Shown: positions 33,092 to 44,133, counted from the stretch's first letter. The stretch: DNA of 64,000 nucleotides from Chrysaora quinquecirrha (GCA_014526335.1 JACTAT010000016.1:7594945-7658944), one strand, 5' to 3'. Numbers and translations are program-made. The notes: generated from the letters alone by a model not told the origin.

Positions 33092-36000
33092 CTGTTTAAA
33101 CAAACACATGTAAGCTATTAAATCTGTAACAAATAAAAAAAGGAAAAACAGTGAATGAGAACATAGTGTGTGGTTCCTAAAGGTAGGAGAAAAAGTTACA
33201 GTTTACTTGAAGACATTTTTACCGATTTTTGTGGTCAACTTAATGAGATTCAATGAACACGATACAGTCACACCTTATATGTTGCCTATTCTGCTAGCAT
33301 CATTCCTGGACGCAGGAGTGAGGGGGCACACATATGTAACGGAGCATACCGATCATAGGCCCCGAAATGCTCTATATGGGAGGTTGGCTGAGGAGCTAGT
33401 TTTGAACAATGGTAACTCACATCGGATACACTATAAAGCTACAAAACATATAACTGGGACCCAGTCCCCTTACTTCATACAAAACTTTTAAGCGGGAAGC
33501 CTTTGGAATTTCATTGCTGTGGTTGGTACTACACCAGTTTTATTTCTTATTTTACAGCTCACCTTGTGTGGCTAATTACTTTTGTTTCTATCCCAATAAT
33601 TAAATATAATCAAAAATTTGCATTTTGAAGACCTAAAAGGTAGAAACTTAGACTTATTACACGAGTCGTACTATTCGCAAACAACAACCAACAATTACCC
33701 GAACAACCACAACAACAGGTTGCTGTTTGCTGTAAATGAGGAAACAGCTGTATGTTGCTGTTGTTGTTAGAAGCTGTTTCCGAAAGAGTGGGAGGAAGGT
33801 AATAAGTCTAGTAGAAATCATATCAGGTTGCTTCAGACTGCTTTGTATTTTACAGGTCAAATGTTTGGTAGGGGGCATATCTGCCCCCAGGTGAGATAGG
33901 GAAACTACTGTCAGTGTCTACTATATTTCAAATCATCAGACAAAAGCTTTAGCGACTGCTAAATGTCATCAAAGGCTCACGTTCGCTGAGATAGAAATCA
34001 TATTTACCTTGCCTCAATAGATTAAAAAAACCTTGAGTTTAAAAACACACAAACACACGTGAGTCAAAGTGCTGAGCAAAATGTCTCGCGAGTCCCTCTG
34101 CTCCACAAAAATCTTATCGTGTGCACCTAGCATAAAAAAGAAGCGCAAGAAAATTTCATACCGATTATGATGTTTGCTTCATTAATTTGAATGTATTCAT
34201 CTCTGTCAGGTCTTTCCTGCTCATGGACAAAACCAAAAGCATGCATCGTCTCATGAAGAACTGTTGAGACCATGGAAAACCGTCCTAAATTGATTTCTTG
34301 AAATTTCTTCCGTTGACCATTATGGGCTTGTAAGTAATCTTGGTTGTTTATGTTTTCATCTTGTTTACCAACATAAGAACTGGACCTGAGTGAAGAGAAA
34401 CCTGCTTATAAGGAAAGTGTAACTTAGTCAAGCGAGGCCTTAGGGTCTTAATAAGATTATCAAGTCAGCATGAAATGTCTGTCGTTTTTCTGATTATAGA
34501 AACCTGCCGTCAGATAGAAAGTAGTTGTTTATCGCTGTAAAGTTTATTTATTTTGTTATTCTGTTTACCCATGTATTAATAATAAAAAAAACTTATATAT
34601 AATAATAAACAATTAACACTTGCTTGAATTTAAGGTCAGGCGAAGGCCAGTTTGGGCCAGGTTAGGTTCTTTCAGGTCAAATGTATAGGTCAGGTCAAAT
34701 GTAGGTCAGGTCAGGTCATGTAAGGTCAGGTCAGGTAAGGTCAGGTCAGGTAAGGTCAGGTCAGGTCAGGTCAGGTCAGGTCAGGTCAGGTCAGGTCAGG
34801 TCAGGTCAGGTCAGGTCAGGTCAGGTCAGGTCAGGTCAACTTACCCTGCTGCTTTTTTATATCTTATGTGGAATTTATTGCTATCTGCTTCTACTTCTTC
34901 AAACTTAATGCACGTGTATGCTTGGAATAGTGCAATCGCCTTTCCGATTACATCTTTCAATCCAGCTAAGAAACGAACACAAAATTATATTAATTTATTC
35001 ATTTCTTCATTTATACACTTGATGGACAAATATAATGCGCCACTAAAGAGAAATTGTGGCCAGAAGTGGCAAATGGCCAAAAGTAAATTTTTTTAAAAAC
35101 GATGACAAAGGGGAGCACTGGCCCTATTATCACAGCCAGAGCAAGCATTACATGCATTACGTGGAAAATATTGAACATTTCACTATTTTTTTTAGCTCGG
35201 ATGAAAAGTAAAAAGAATTTAATTTCAAGGGAAAATGTACGGACATTTCGTGGCCCGACTAAAGAATAAGCAACAATGTCTTTCGACTCAGGATCTCACG
35301 ACTGCTATTTGCACCCAAATTTTGGAAAAGCTAAGGAAAAGGAGCTCTCAGTAACCGCACTCATCTCGCTATCTGCTTTGAAAGACTGATGAAGCTATTG
35401 AAATTTTCTCATTAATCAGAGAAAACATTTGTAGTAATCATTGTGCAAATTTTAATAAGCAAAAATCCTAATAAGGAATAAGACCAAATGAGGTTGAAAC
35501 ATATTCGACAAACTAATTTGCGTTGATTGAGGGAGGAAAATTAAACAGAGAATGCTCTGGCAAAATAACCAAAGACAGGCATAAATTGTATAAAAAATAT
35601 TTAGTTCTTTTGGAGCCATGCTTTTCTTAATAAAATTCAGTTCGGTCTATCCTGTGACATTTGCCAGGGGGAATAATTTTTTGCTTTCCAAATGTGACGT
35701 TAACACCACAAATATTTGAAACTTGTTTGCTTTCTACTTTGTTTTTTGCTTTTGAAACGATGAATTAACAGCAACAACAGAGCTCGGTCACATTGATTGC
35801 AAAAATCGCCGTCAGATTCGATTTTGCGAGACTTTTCGTGAATTCTAGCACTGTAAGAGGGTTTTAAAATCAGCCAAATTCATACACAAGGGCTTGAAAT
35901 TTCCCGATTTTCATGCAAATGGGTCAGAAATCCTTGAAAATCCTATCATACAAATGGGTCCTTTTGTCAACGTCCAGATTCACGTCTGATCATGGACACA

Positions 36001-39000
36001 TTGAAGTACCCCCCCCCCCCGGGTGCTTCCTCTAGTCAGGTCATAAAACATTAACCAACAATGTTGATGAACATTGTATGGACGATGTTTTGCAAAAATT
36101 GTATTCGTTTCGTCAAGGTCGTTTGCGTTTTTTTGCTGAGGTTGACGATTATTTGAAATCTGACGCCAAAAATTGGTTTTACATAAAATAGCTACAATCT
36201 TAGACAAAATTAGTTGAGACAGATCGACTTTTTCCTTCTTTTAACAAAATCACGCTAGCGAATCTATAATCGCTACTGTGGTGGATAATCACTACTGTGG
36301 TGGTACTATTTTCGTACTGTGGTGGCAGTTTTGGCGTACTGTGGTGGCTAATCACTACTTGTGGTGGTTTACTATGCTTGCGGTGGCGGCAGTTTTGGCG
36401 TACTGTGGTTGATAATCACTACTTGTGGTGGGTTACTATGCTTGCGGTGGTGGCAGTTTTGGCGTACTTTGGTGGATTTTGTGGTTTTTTCTTGCTTGAT
36501 CTATAGAGTTTTGCTTTGATTTCGTATTCACCAGATAAAGCATTATAACCCACCACAGTAGTGATTATCCACCACAGTACGCCAAACTGCCACCACCGCA
36601 AGCATAGTAACCAGCCACAAGTAGTGATTATCCACCACAGTACGCAGAAACTACCACGACAGTACGCAAATAGTACCACCACAGTAGTGATTATCCACCA
36701 CAGTACGCCAAAACTGCCACCACCCCAAGCATAGTAACCAACCACAAGTAGTGATTATCCACCACAGTAGTGATTATCCACCACAGTAGTGATTATAGAT
36801 TCGCTAGCGTGAAAATGCAAACTCTAAACCCCGACTCCACAGTTCACATCAAAGAGAGTAGAGTTGGAACCATTAACATGAACAAACTGCTTTCTGTTAG
36901 ATAAATGAGATGGGAAAGATGAGAACCATTGTAAAGGTGTTCCCCGTAATCCATAATGCTCAAGTTTATCCAAGAGTATCTTATGGTTGACAGTATCAAA
37001 TGCTTTCTGTAAATCAATGAATATACCACAACCAAATTTTTTTTCATCTAAGGAATTCCTAATTGATTCAGTTAGACTGACAAGGGCATGATCAATTGAG
37101 TGCTTTTCTCGAAAACCAAATTGCATAGAATACAAAGTATTATGAATCTCCAAGAATCTGTATAAACGCGTGTGCATTAATTTTTCTGTGATTTTACTAT
37201 ACAGAAATACAGTTAATCGATCCTGGAATGTTTTTTACTGAAATCAACATTGAATTGGGGGGAGGGGCTTGATTTTGTCGGTCAAAACAGCTAAGTTGGA
37301 AATCGTCTCAACTGTTTTGTATAAGATTTTAGCATTAATATCAATTATGTCATTGCGAAAATGATCATGTTAAATTGGTAATCAAAGCTTTTGATTTCTA
37401 TGATATACATTTCCTAAATACACTCTTTTTTTATAAGAATACTATAAATTTTGTCCAGCCTCAATATTCTTAAAAAATGTTCGTTTTGAGCCTTAATATG
37501 TTCTTAAATTATTCTTAATTTTCAAATCTGATATGCGGTTTTAGGGGAACATAGTTAAAAGAAATATCATCTCATATGGCCGAGCGAAAGAAATATTTAA
37601 CTATTATAACAAAAAGAATGTTGTTAAAAATCATGAAGTTTCGTTCTAACATTGCAAAACAGGCATCTGCTGAAAAATGAGACAAAAATATGGGAGCTGA
37701 GGCTGAGCATATTCTTACAATATTCTTAAAAATAGGATGATTCTGAGCCTGAACATTCTTATAAACAATATTCTTATAAAAAAAAAGAGTGTATGTCATT
37801 TACCTGTTTTGTGTAAGCTGGGGGGCTAGAAAAGGCCCGGTCCCTCAATAACAATTGATACCTTTCCGGACACCCTACTGAATACGCTTAAAGAGTAACG
37901 AACAAGTTAGAATCGATAACAATGATTCTACCTGTGAGTGTGGCATCCAGGTGATATGGTATCTCCTCGCTCGTACTCCATCGGTAGTTGTGGTTGGCAG
38001 GCGAATGTTTAATCGCTGTACGTTTCTTGCGCTTGTCCTTTTTCAGTGATTTTGCCTGTTCCTTTGTCATCAGCATGTCGCCATCGACAAGAACACCTTT
38101 GAAGCAAAATTTCTTTCACATTATATAGAGGTTTTACAGAAAGGCGATTCACTATTCGAGATCTCGTACACCTTTTAATTAGATTTGTATTTTTTTTCAA
38201 ATGAAATCCCTTGGAAATCTTTTCATTTCAACGGGAACCAGAGTCAGGAAAAAGTTACGGTCACACGGTCATTGACCGGAGGAAGGTCCATTAGAACAAT
38301 AGAAAATATTTTGCCACACCCAAACACGCCTATTTTTCATTATTAAGTGAGAAAGGTTTCCAGCTAGGGGTATTTTTGTCTGGAAGAAGGTTGACATTTT
38401 CTGGACTCTGCGGGATACACGAACGCACGAACGCCTTCTCATTCTAAACGAGTGAAATACCTCTCGGTTTCACATAAAAACCACGAGGAAAGACCCGCAT
38501 AATAGGACATAGTGAAGGGATTAGAGGTGGTGGGGTCTTAAGTTATTACATGAGCCATAGTTATCGCTATTGAGTCTCTCCTGGATGCTCAAACTACAGT
38601 AGTGCAGTAGTTTGAGCAAGCTCTAAGCAACCAGACTGACTGGTGTTGTTGTTGCTGCTTTTTGCGAAGATTTGGACTCATGTAATAATTCTAGGTGCGG
38701 ATAAGTGATCAAGGCGTTCGGCCCATGATCGTGAGGTTGTGTGTTCGAATCTCGTAGGGACCACTTTCCACAATCCTACAGCCAACTCAGCTGTCCATCC
38801 TTTGGAGGCCGGTAAATCAGTATCAGTACCCAGGGTATTCGTTCTAGAATAGCTAACAGTCTCGGGGAAAAAGCTACAGGACTACATCAGCTGTAGAGTC
38901 CCCCACCTGCCTTAACAAATAAAGATTGCTTGCTTGCTTGCAATGTTCTTGCTCTAGAATGAGGGCTTGGTTCCGAACTGGGACAGTCTTACCTGTTAGG

Positions 39001-42000
39001 CTAGTGGAACTGTGCTAAAGAATGGGTAGATTTTTGCTTCTTTTTTCGTGAGGAAGGGTTCGTTTTCATGTGCGAAGAATTAAAGTGATGTAGCTTGAAC
39101 GGTGTAGCACTATACAATGACGCTTTTCTCTAACGAAGCTCAGACGAAAGATATGTAAATCTAAATGTAGTATGTATAAATTGTAGAAAAGGAAATCTAG
39201 AGAGTCTGATGGTATAACAAAGTGTTTTACCACAGAATTTTGAATTTTGAAATTTTCGGAGAGACAATCATCAGTTGAAAAAGAACACAGAAATTTTTTT
39301 GCTACCCTAAGCAATCAAAAATAATTTCGATCTCCAACGAAAAGGACGGTACAATGTCAAACTTGTTCATCACTCCAAAATAAAGCACCCTAAATGATTG
39401 CACGTAATTTTTATGTTTGAAGAATTCAAACATGATGTGGGGGTTTTCGCAAACCGGATGGAAGATAGAATCAGGAATGTTGTAACAAAAGATCTTGTAA
39501 CAAAAATAGGCATTTCTATTCTCTGTGAAGAAAATGAAAATAATTGTAAAAAACAATAAGTTGCTCATTGTTCCACCGTCCCGTACTTAGCCTTCTAAAC
39601 TATTAAATACGAAATGCTCCTGCTCTGTTTCATGTAGAAACGCGATTCTTGTTTTGAACGAAGCCTTTTCTGCCTAGGTAGTTTTTGCCGTATTTTTCCA
39701 ACTACTTTTGGTGTTTCAAGTTGATCAAATGTTCGATTTTCTCTCAGTTTTAAGTGTTTGGTTTGCACTCAACGCATCATGATTCTTTTGTTCTGCGTTA
39801 ATTTGTTTACGACTCAATCAAAAGCCATTTGCGCAAAAGAAATTTTACAAGGATCTCTAAAAGCTGGAACAAGGAACAACGTCAGAAATGATCGGGAATG
39901 AGTAGGAAACAGCGGGAATCAGTGGAACATGCGGGACGAACCGGCAAGAGTAAAAGCAAAAGGCGGAAATCAATTGAAAATCACAGCAAACAGTTGAAAA
40001 CAAGGGGGTTCAGGTGGCTGTCAGGGAAAAATGAAGGTGGATTTAGAAGAAAAACAGCTGCAGAGGGGGTGAAGCTGGATTCAGTGGGAAACTGAGTGAA
40101 CAAACAGGAACTTGGTTGAAATTAGTGGCAATTCTATTCTGTTCATGGCGATTTCATAATCATATAGGCATGATCTCATTCTTCAAACATGGCGAATGGG
40201 TACCTTTAATTAAAATTACTGAAAATTCAATGGTAACTCACTTCCGTCCGGTATTTCTTGATTTTCGTTCTTTTCATCGGGCTCATCCTCTTGTAACTGC
40301 TTCTCGGTAACTTTCGGAACTGTTAAAAAAGACATACAGTTAACTGTTTCCATCTCGAACACACAAGGGACAGGAACCGATAAATTTCCTCCGATTTTTC
40401 CTCCGAAATAAGGAAAATTGCTCAGAACTGCGGGAAAAGTGACAACGGACTTCGAAACTTTCTCTTTTGTCAAAAACTCTCTATTTCTTTGTTTTTGTTG
40501 GAGTAAGCAATTTTTATAACCCTAGTCTTTGTTAAGTCATCCCAAATAGACAGGGTTTTTTCCGCAACAATCTAGCAAAGAGGGTAACCTAGCGGTTTTT
40601 GACGATTCGACCCCTATTTGTGAAGTTACGCGAGTTGACAAAAGCCCAAACTGAGCCTTAGGACGATGACGTCATCATGATTTCAAACGAGTTTTTCTCG
40701 AAATTGATAAGTCGTATTGAAATACAGTCAAATACAATTTTACTCAGCATTTCAAGGTCTACATATTACAGTAATTAGATTTGAGAAGGTGGGCTAATTA
40801 GGCATTAATTAAGGCTACTTCCGGTGAAAATTTCTGAAGGCCCATCTTGGATTCGTGTTCTCCGACCTTTTGTTAGTAGATTTCATTTAAAAAAACTCAA
40901 GGTTACCCTCTTTGCTAGATTGTTACGGAAAAAACCCTGTCTACAATACTTTCGCCTCTTTTTTGTCATTCCTTTTTCTAGTTTTCGAATGATTTTGCAT
41001 TCTTCAAACAATGTTTTGATTGTGAGGTTTCTTTCAACTAAAATTTGTTCCGCTTGCTCACGCAAAATATTCCCTGCCAAGTATCTTCACGTAAATTTAC
41101 AAAAACGTTAAGGTTCGACGCAGTGTTGTTTTGCGGATGCGCTGGCGAACTTACGCAATTCAAACTAGAGCGCTGGTTTTTGCAATAGAGATCGAAATAT
41201 CGACAGGGTAACAAAATATTGTTCAAAATAGGTAGAGAAAAGTTTCAGATAGAAAAGTTCGAGATAACGAGAGCTGCGAACGGAGACTTCAGAGCGAGAC
41301 TGAGAGAAGTTCGAAATAAAGGGTATCGGAGATAGAGTGTAATTGCTTCTCGAAATAGCTGCTACCAGACGTGGCTCCCTATGCTAATTTTGTAAGAAAC
41401 AAATTTTCAGAAACTATTTTCAACTATTAAAACCCAATGAACTTTGCACACTCGACAGCGTGCTAAGACAACTTTTGAACAGTCTTGAAACTTTTAAGAT
41501 TGCCAGCGCGCAGCCTCAAACTCTTCTTCCTTTCTTCTTTCTAAAATTATGACGCAATTAGGTTAAGCGCATGAGAAGAGCAACTTGATTCGTCTTTTGA
41601 AAATAGGAAGGATGTTTGACTGTTTTATTTCTTGTGGCAATAATTGCCACAGTTTGTTTCCAAGGTAGGTAATGGTTTCAACTCCAAAGGACGCGGTTCG
41701 CACATTTGGGAGTTGAGCGTCAGTGCCATGCCTTAATCTGTAGATAATATTACGCTCCACGAAAATATCCTCCATGAAAGGTGAATTTTAATTGGATTTT
41801 GTTTTAAAATTTCTGTCATGAGCAACTGTAAGTTTCTTATATGGATTGGTACCGAATTGGCCTGCTCCAGGAGAAAACCAAAGTCATTTTCGTTATCTTT
41901 CTACGCAATGCGCAAATCCCTCTCCTGTACTTGATTTATTCTGTGGTTTAACGTTCGGTCAATAAACATCCAAACAAGTGGACAGTGGCTATAGTGGGAT

Positions 42001-42903
42001 AACACAAATGCTCTCATTAACTGTTTTAGACAGCTCACAGACATTTGACGGGCATTTGACTTCGTTCTAATTTGGATTCTAGGTACTCTTGTGTGCTTAA
42101 TTGTAGGGAGGGTCGAATAAATAGGGGGGTGGACATTTTCCTAAATTTTCATAAAGCTGGGGGTCATAATAAAATGAACTACAGGGAGAATAGTAAATAA
42201 GCACCTAAAATGGGGGGAGGGGTGAAAATAAAATGGGGGCGCGAGATATTGCAAGTGCATGCGCTATTTGAACTAAGTACTAGTTCGAAGTAAAAAATCG
42301 AACATATTTTGCAAGCTACGCTGCGAGATTTGAATATTTGATAAAGTGGCAAAAAAAGTAATACAGCTCCCTGCACTCTCTCACTCTCTTACACTGAGTA
42401 GACGCTTTTGACATTTTGAACTCCGATTTATTTTTTCATAAAAGAGTTCTGTATAGAGTCATACCATTTTTTTCTGAGAAGTTTATAAAGTGTCAAATAT
42501 GGGGGTTGATAATAAAATGGGGGGTAGGTCATACTTTGAGGTTTCCATAAAATGGAGGGGTCATTCCATAAAATGCTATGTAGGGTGAAAAATTTCGAAA
42601 AATGCAATATGACCCCCCCCCCTATAATTAAGTACGCAAGAGTATATGTATTTGGGTTATTGACCGCTGAATTTTGTTGAATACAATACAGCATAAGTGT
42701 ATTGAGAAGAAATTGCCACTTAAAGCTCTATCTTACTAATGTAATAAGCAAGCGAGAAAATAAATTCAATTATATTAATACTTCAATTTAATGTACATAC
42801 TCATATCAAGCCCGCACACCTCCGAAGTATGCTTGTCTTTGTCGCCTTTCCCCGAAAAAGCCACCGAAGCGGCGAGGAATAAAATGAAAAATTTCAGCCA
42901 CAT
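32682..42903 (-). CDS. Astacin-family zinc metalloprotease, gene 2 (whole model)
   Basis: Six coding exons (42801-42903, 40242-40319, 37932-38096, 34845-34965, 34162-34385, 32682-33091) join in phase to 366 residues. Signal peptide MWLKFFILFLAASVAFSG; acidic pro-region; aspartate switch LVDGDMLMT; furin-like site KRKKRTAI; Cys in YTCIKF; zinc site [19 protein letters not shown]; Met-turn YDFESIMHYG; RRLNKLFQC; then a basic C-terminal extension ending after GGVCALYKKMKK. All catalytic residues are present, so a secreted, proprotein-convertase-activated endopeptidase is likely. Exon phases match gene 1, showing a tandem duplication, now well diverged. As in gene 1, the cysteines of the second canonical disulfide are missing. 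Confidence 0.9.
33092..34161 (-). other. Astacin gene 2, intron 5
   Basis: 1.07 kb. A 107-codon plus-strand frame (33168-33491) is unrecognised. 33655-33740 is AAC-rich. No mobile element assigned. Confidence 0.5.
34162..34385 (-). CDS. Astacin gene 2, exon 5 (zinc-site exon)
   Basis: Acceptor TTCACTCAG, donor TCG|GTATGA. Encodes SYVGKQDENINNQ and VLHETMHAFGFVHEQERPD. Zinc ligands and catalytic Glu intact; no cysteine in the exon. Confidence 0.92.
34386..34844 (-). other. Astacin gene 2, intron 4
   Basis: 459 bp; its 5' part is the (GGTCA)n array described separately, the rest AT-rich. Confidence 0.7.
34665..34840 (+). repeat. (AGGTC)n pentanucleotide array
   Basis: About 30 units, perfect in 34753-34838, degenerate toward 34630. 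In the gene's sense direction it is (TGACC)n and begins 6 bases inside the intron, directly after GTAAGT. Confidence 0.95.
34845..34965 (-). CDS. Astacin gene 2, exon 4
   Basis: Acceptor GTTTCTTAG, donor CAGG|GTAAGT. Encodes YTCIKFEEVEADSNKFHIRY. Same phases (1 in, 2 out) as gene 1 exon 4. Confidence 0.88.
35737..36018 (+). repeat. Dispersed repeat ending in poly-C, copy 1
   Basis: Contains GCAACAACAGAGCTCGGTCA, GACTTTTCGTGAATTCTAGC, CACAAGGGCTTGAAATTTCC and ends ACATTGAAGTACCCCCCC. It is matched in reverse complement at 50000-50290. Confidence 0.7.
36251..36811. mobile_element. GGTGG foldback element, copy 2
   Basis: Same CACGCTAGCGAATCTATAAT ends as copy 1, longer arms with more GTGGTGG repeat units, and a 5 bp AAAAT duplication on both sides (36246-36250 and 36812-36816). 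It abuts the LINE fragment to its right. Confidence 0.88.
36824..37177 (-). pseudogene. LINE reverse transcriptase fragment
   Basis: The translation contains QFGFREKHSIDHALVSLTES, GCGIFIDLQKAFDTVNHKIL and YGLRGTPLQWFSS, i.e. RT motifs 2a to 3 of CR1/Jockey-type elements with the first catalytic Asp in FIDLQKAFD. It breaks down at the position where GVPQGS would follow, so the YxDD motif is missing. Confidence 0.85.
37418..37793. repeat. TTCTTA-rich MITE, copy 2
   Basis: Left end TACACTCTTTTTTTATAAGAA, right end TTCTTATAAAAAAAAAGAGTGTA; almost perfect inverted repeats. Confidence 0.75.
37932..38096 (-). CDS. Astacin gene 2, exon 3 (switch and activation site)
   Basis: Acceptor GCTTCAAAG, donor CAG|GTAGAA. 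Encodes VDGDMLMTKEQA, DKRKKRTAIKH and RWSTSEEIPYHL. KRKKR is a consensus for furin-like cleavage. Confidence 0.9.
38541..38689. repeat. Small MITE-like inverted repeat
   Basis: TTATTACATGAG at the left is complemented by CTCATGTAATAA at the right; a related TTATTACACG end occurs near 33655 and 61165. Confidence 0.45.
38690..38940 (+). mobile_element. tRNA-derived SINE, copy 1 (plus)
   Basis: tRNA-like head with A box (GTGATCAAGGCG) and B box (GTGTTCGAATC), a body including CAACTCAGCTGTCCATCCTT, and a tail AACAAATAAAGATTGCTTGC followed by CTTG repeats. Aligns with the reverse complement of 44775-45055. Confidence 0.85.
39409..40215 (+). repeat. Dispersed family H element, copy B
   Basis: Order of parts as in copy A: hairpin (39412), GGATGGAAGATAGAATCAGG, GTAACAAAAGAT (39482), purine-rich GGAA tract (39850-40100), and ATGGGTACCTTTAATTAAAA at the end. 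Confidence 0.55.
39412..39434 (+). other. Covarying hairpin H, copy e
   Basis: TATGT-TT-GAAG / AATTC-AA-ACAT, the same variant as copy a. GTAACAA follows 70 bases later. Confidence 0.6.
40242..40319 (-). CDS. Astacin gene 2, exon 2 (acidic pro-region)
   Basis: Acceptor TTTTTTAACAG, donor GGAA|GTGAGT. Encodes PKVTEKQLQEDEPDEKNENQ and a few more residues; phase 1 on both sides as in gene 1. Confidence 0.82.
40549..40941. mobile_element. MITE with 43 bp inverted repeats and TA duplication
   Basis: Left end GACAGGGTTTTTTCCGCAAC continuing through CTAGCAAAGAGGGTAACC; the right end is the complement with one or two changes. TA flanks both sides (40547-40548, 40942-40943), as for Tc1/mariner derivatives. 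No transposase. Confidence 0.85.
41563..41775 (-). pseudogene. LINE ORF2 C-terminal fragment
   Basis: Translation includes IYRLRHGTDAQLPNVRT, ETITYLGNKLWQLLPQEIK and FKRRIKLLFSCA, the same signature as the fragment at 20875-21399. Confidence 0.75.
42084..42645. mobile_element. MITE with TACTCTTG inverted repeats
   Basis: Left end TACTCTTGTGTGCTTAATTG-TAGGG is complemented by CCCTATAATTAAGTACGCAA-GAGTA at the right. The interior is rich in CATAAAATGG-type words. TA-type ends. Confidence 0.7.
42801..42903 (-). CDS. Astacin gene 2, exon 1 (signal peptide)
   Basis: ATG in context AAATATGTGG. MWLKFFILFLAASVAFSG is a strong signal peptide; the exon then gives KGDKDKHTSEVCGLDM and donor ATGA|GTATGT, phase 1. 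Confidence 0.88.
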
Positions 42904-43715
42904 ATTTGATGATTTGAACGGCGAGTGTTAGTCCAAACAAACACGTACACAACTGAAGGAAATTTGTTTTCTTTCAGGTACTAAGAGAAATTTCACAAGA
43001 GCAAAAGATCATTTACTGGTGCCTCCAAATTGATGGTTTCTTGGCCTAAAAAATTGCCACCATCAAGTTACTGAATTGAGTGAAACGATGTGAGTAAACA
43101 CAGATATTTGCCAGTTCTTTCTATCTTTCGCACAGAAAATCTCCGCTTAAACCGAAGCACCTGGGGGGGGGGGTACCTCCCATATGTATGGGTACGGGAT
43201 GCGCCATTTTTTGAGGTACCTTTTTAGGGGTGGAAAATAAATTTTGGGGTATCAAACTTGCTAAAATTACAAAGTTGAGGTATCATTTTTGCAAAGATGA
43301 TCAGTTTTGATAAAGTCACAATAACTGCCAAATAAATTTCAGCTGTATAACTCTAAAAACAGACTTTTGAGCTTCTTTGTGAACTTTGGGGTGTACTTTT
43401 TAGAATATTCATAAATTTTGGGGTCAATTTTTTATTACGAAAATGGCACACCTCCGTCACTGACCTATAGAAGTTGCCCCCGGGCCCAAACATTTGGGGT
43501 TACAAAGATGAAACTCTACCTCGTCCCCAGGCCCCAAATCGAGTTTCCTCGAATCTCAACTGTCAAATCGATTTTGGCCCTGGTACCGGCCACAAAATAA
43601 GCCAAAATACTGGCAATTTTGGCCTAGGCAAGAAAACAAGATGTCGATTCCGAAAGCAGATGTTCTTAGAAAGGAAATGCAAAGAATTTGATTGATAACT
43701 GTAAGGCAAGATACA
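42904..43715. other. 5' flank of astacin gene 2 and dispersed repeat
   Basis: 42904-43140 is the putative promoter region; no TATA box stands out. 43158-43600 is a repeat starting with a G run and GTACCTCCCATATGTATGGG, similar in style to 51650-51930. Confidence 0.4.
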
Positions 43716-44133
43716 ATACACCTTTTCAACTATGGGCCTCGTTTTCAAAACAATTTGAATTTGTATCACAGAAGCATTTCGACGCCAGATTCGAATTCAG
43801 CAACTTCGTTTTAGTGTTTGGGCAAATTTTTACGCTTCTAGTCCTTACGATGTTCATTTTATAGCGATTACAAATTTGAAAAGTTATAAAAGATTTGACC
43901 GTGAAAAATGACTGAGGGTGAAAAATTTCACCTCGAGCGATTTTTCACGGTCAAATCCTTTATAAATTTTCAAACTTTTCGTCGCTATAAAATCAACATC
44001 GTAAGGACTAGCATCGTAAAAATTTGCGACAACACTAAAATGAAGGTGCTCAATCTGAATCTGGGATCAAAATTTTCGTACGAACAAATTTTCGTAAAGT
44101 TTGAAACCCAGGCTCTTAGTTGAAAAGGTTTAT
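43716..44133. repeat. 418 bp foldback element, copy 2
   Basis: Same ends as 199-616 (ATACACCTTTTCAAC), the same TTTGACCGTGAAAAATG arms near the centre and the same total length, with scattered substitutions. Confidence 0.8.

Larger units (their letters stand above)
34966..37931 (-). other. Astacin gene 2, intron 3
   Basis: 2.97 kb, mostly mobile sequence: dispersed repeat 35737-36018, GGTGG foldback 36251-36811, LINE reverse-transcriptase fragment 36824-37177 and TTCTTA MITE 37418-37793. Confidence 0.8.
38097..40241 (-). other. Astacin gene 2, intron 2
   Basis: 2.15 kb, containing a small palindrome (38541-38689), a SINE (38690-38940), and the H element copy B (39409-40215) whose right end stops about 27 bp from exon 2. 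Confidence 0.75.
40320..42800 (-). other. Astacin gene 2, intron 1
   Basis: 2.48 kb with a mariner-type MITE (40549-40941), a LINE C-terminal fragment (41563-41775) and another MITE (42084-42645). Confidence 0.75.
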
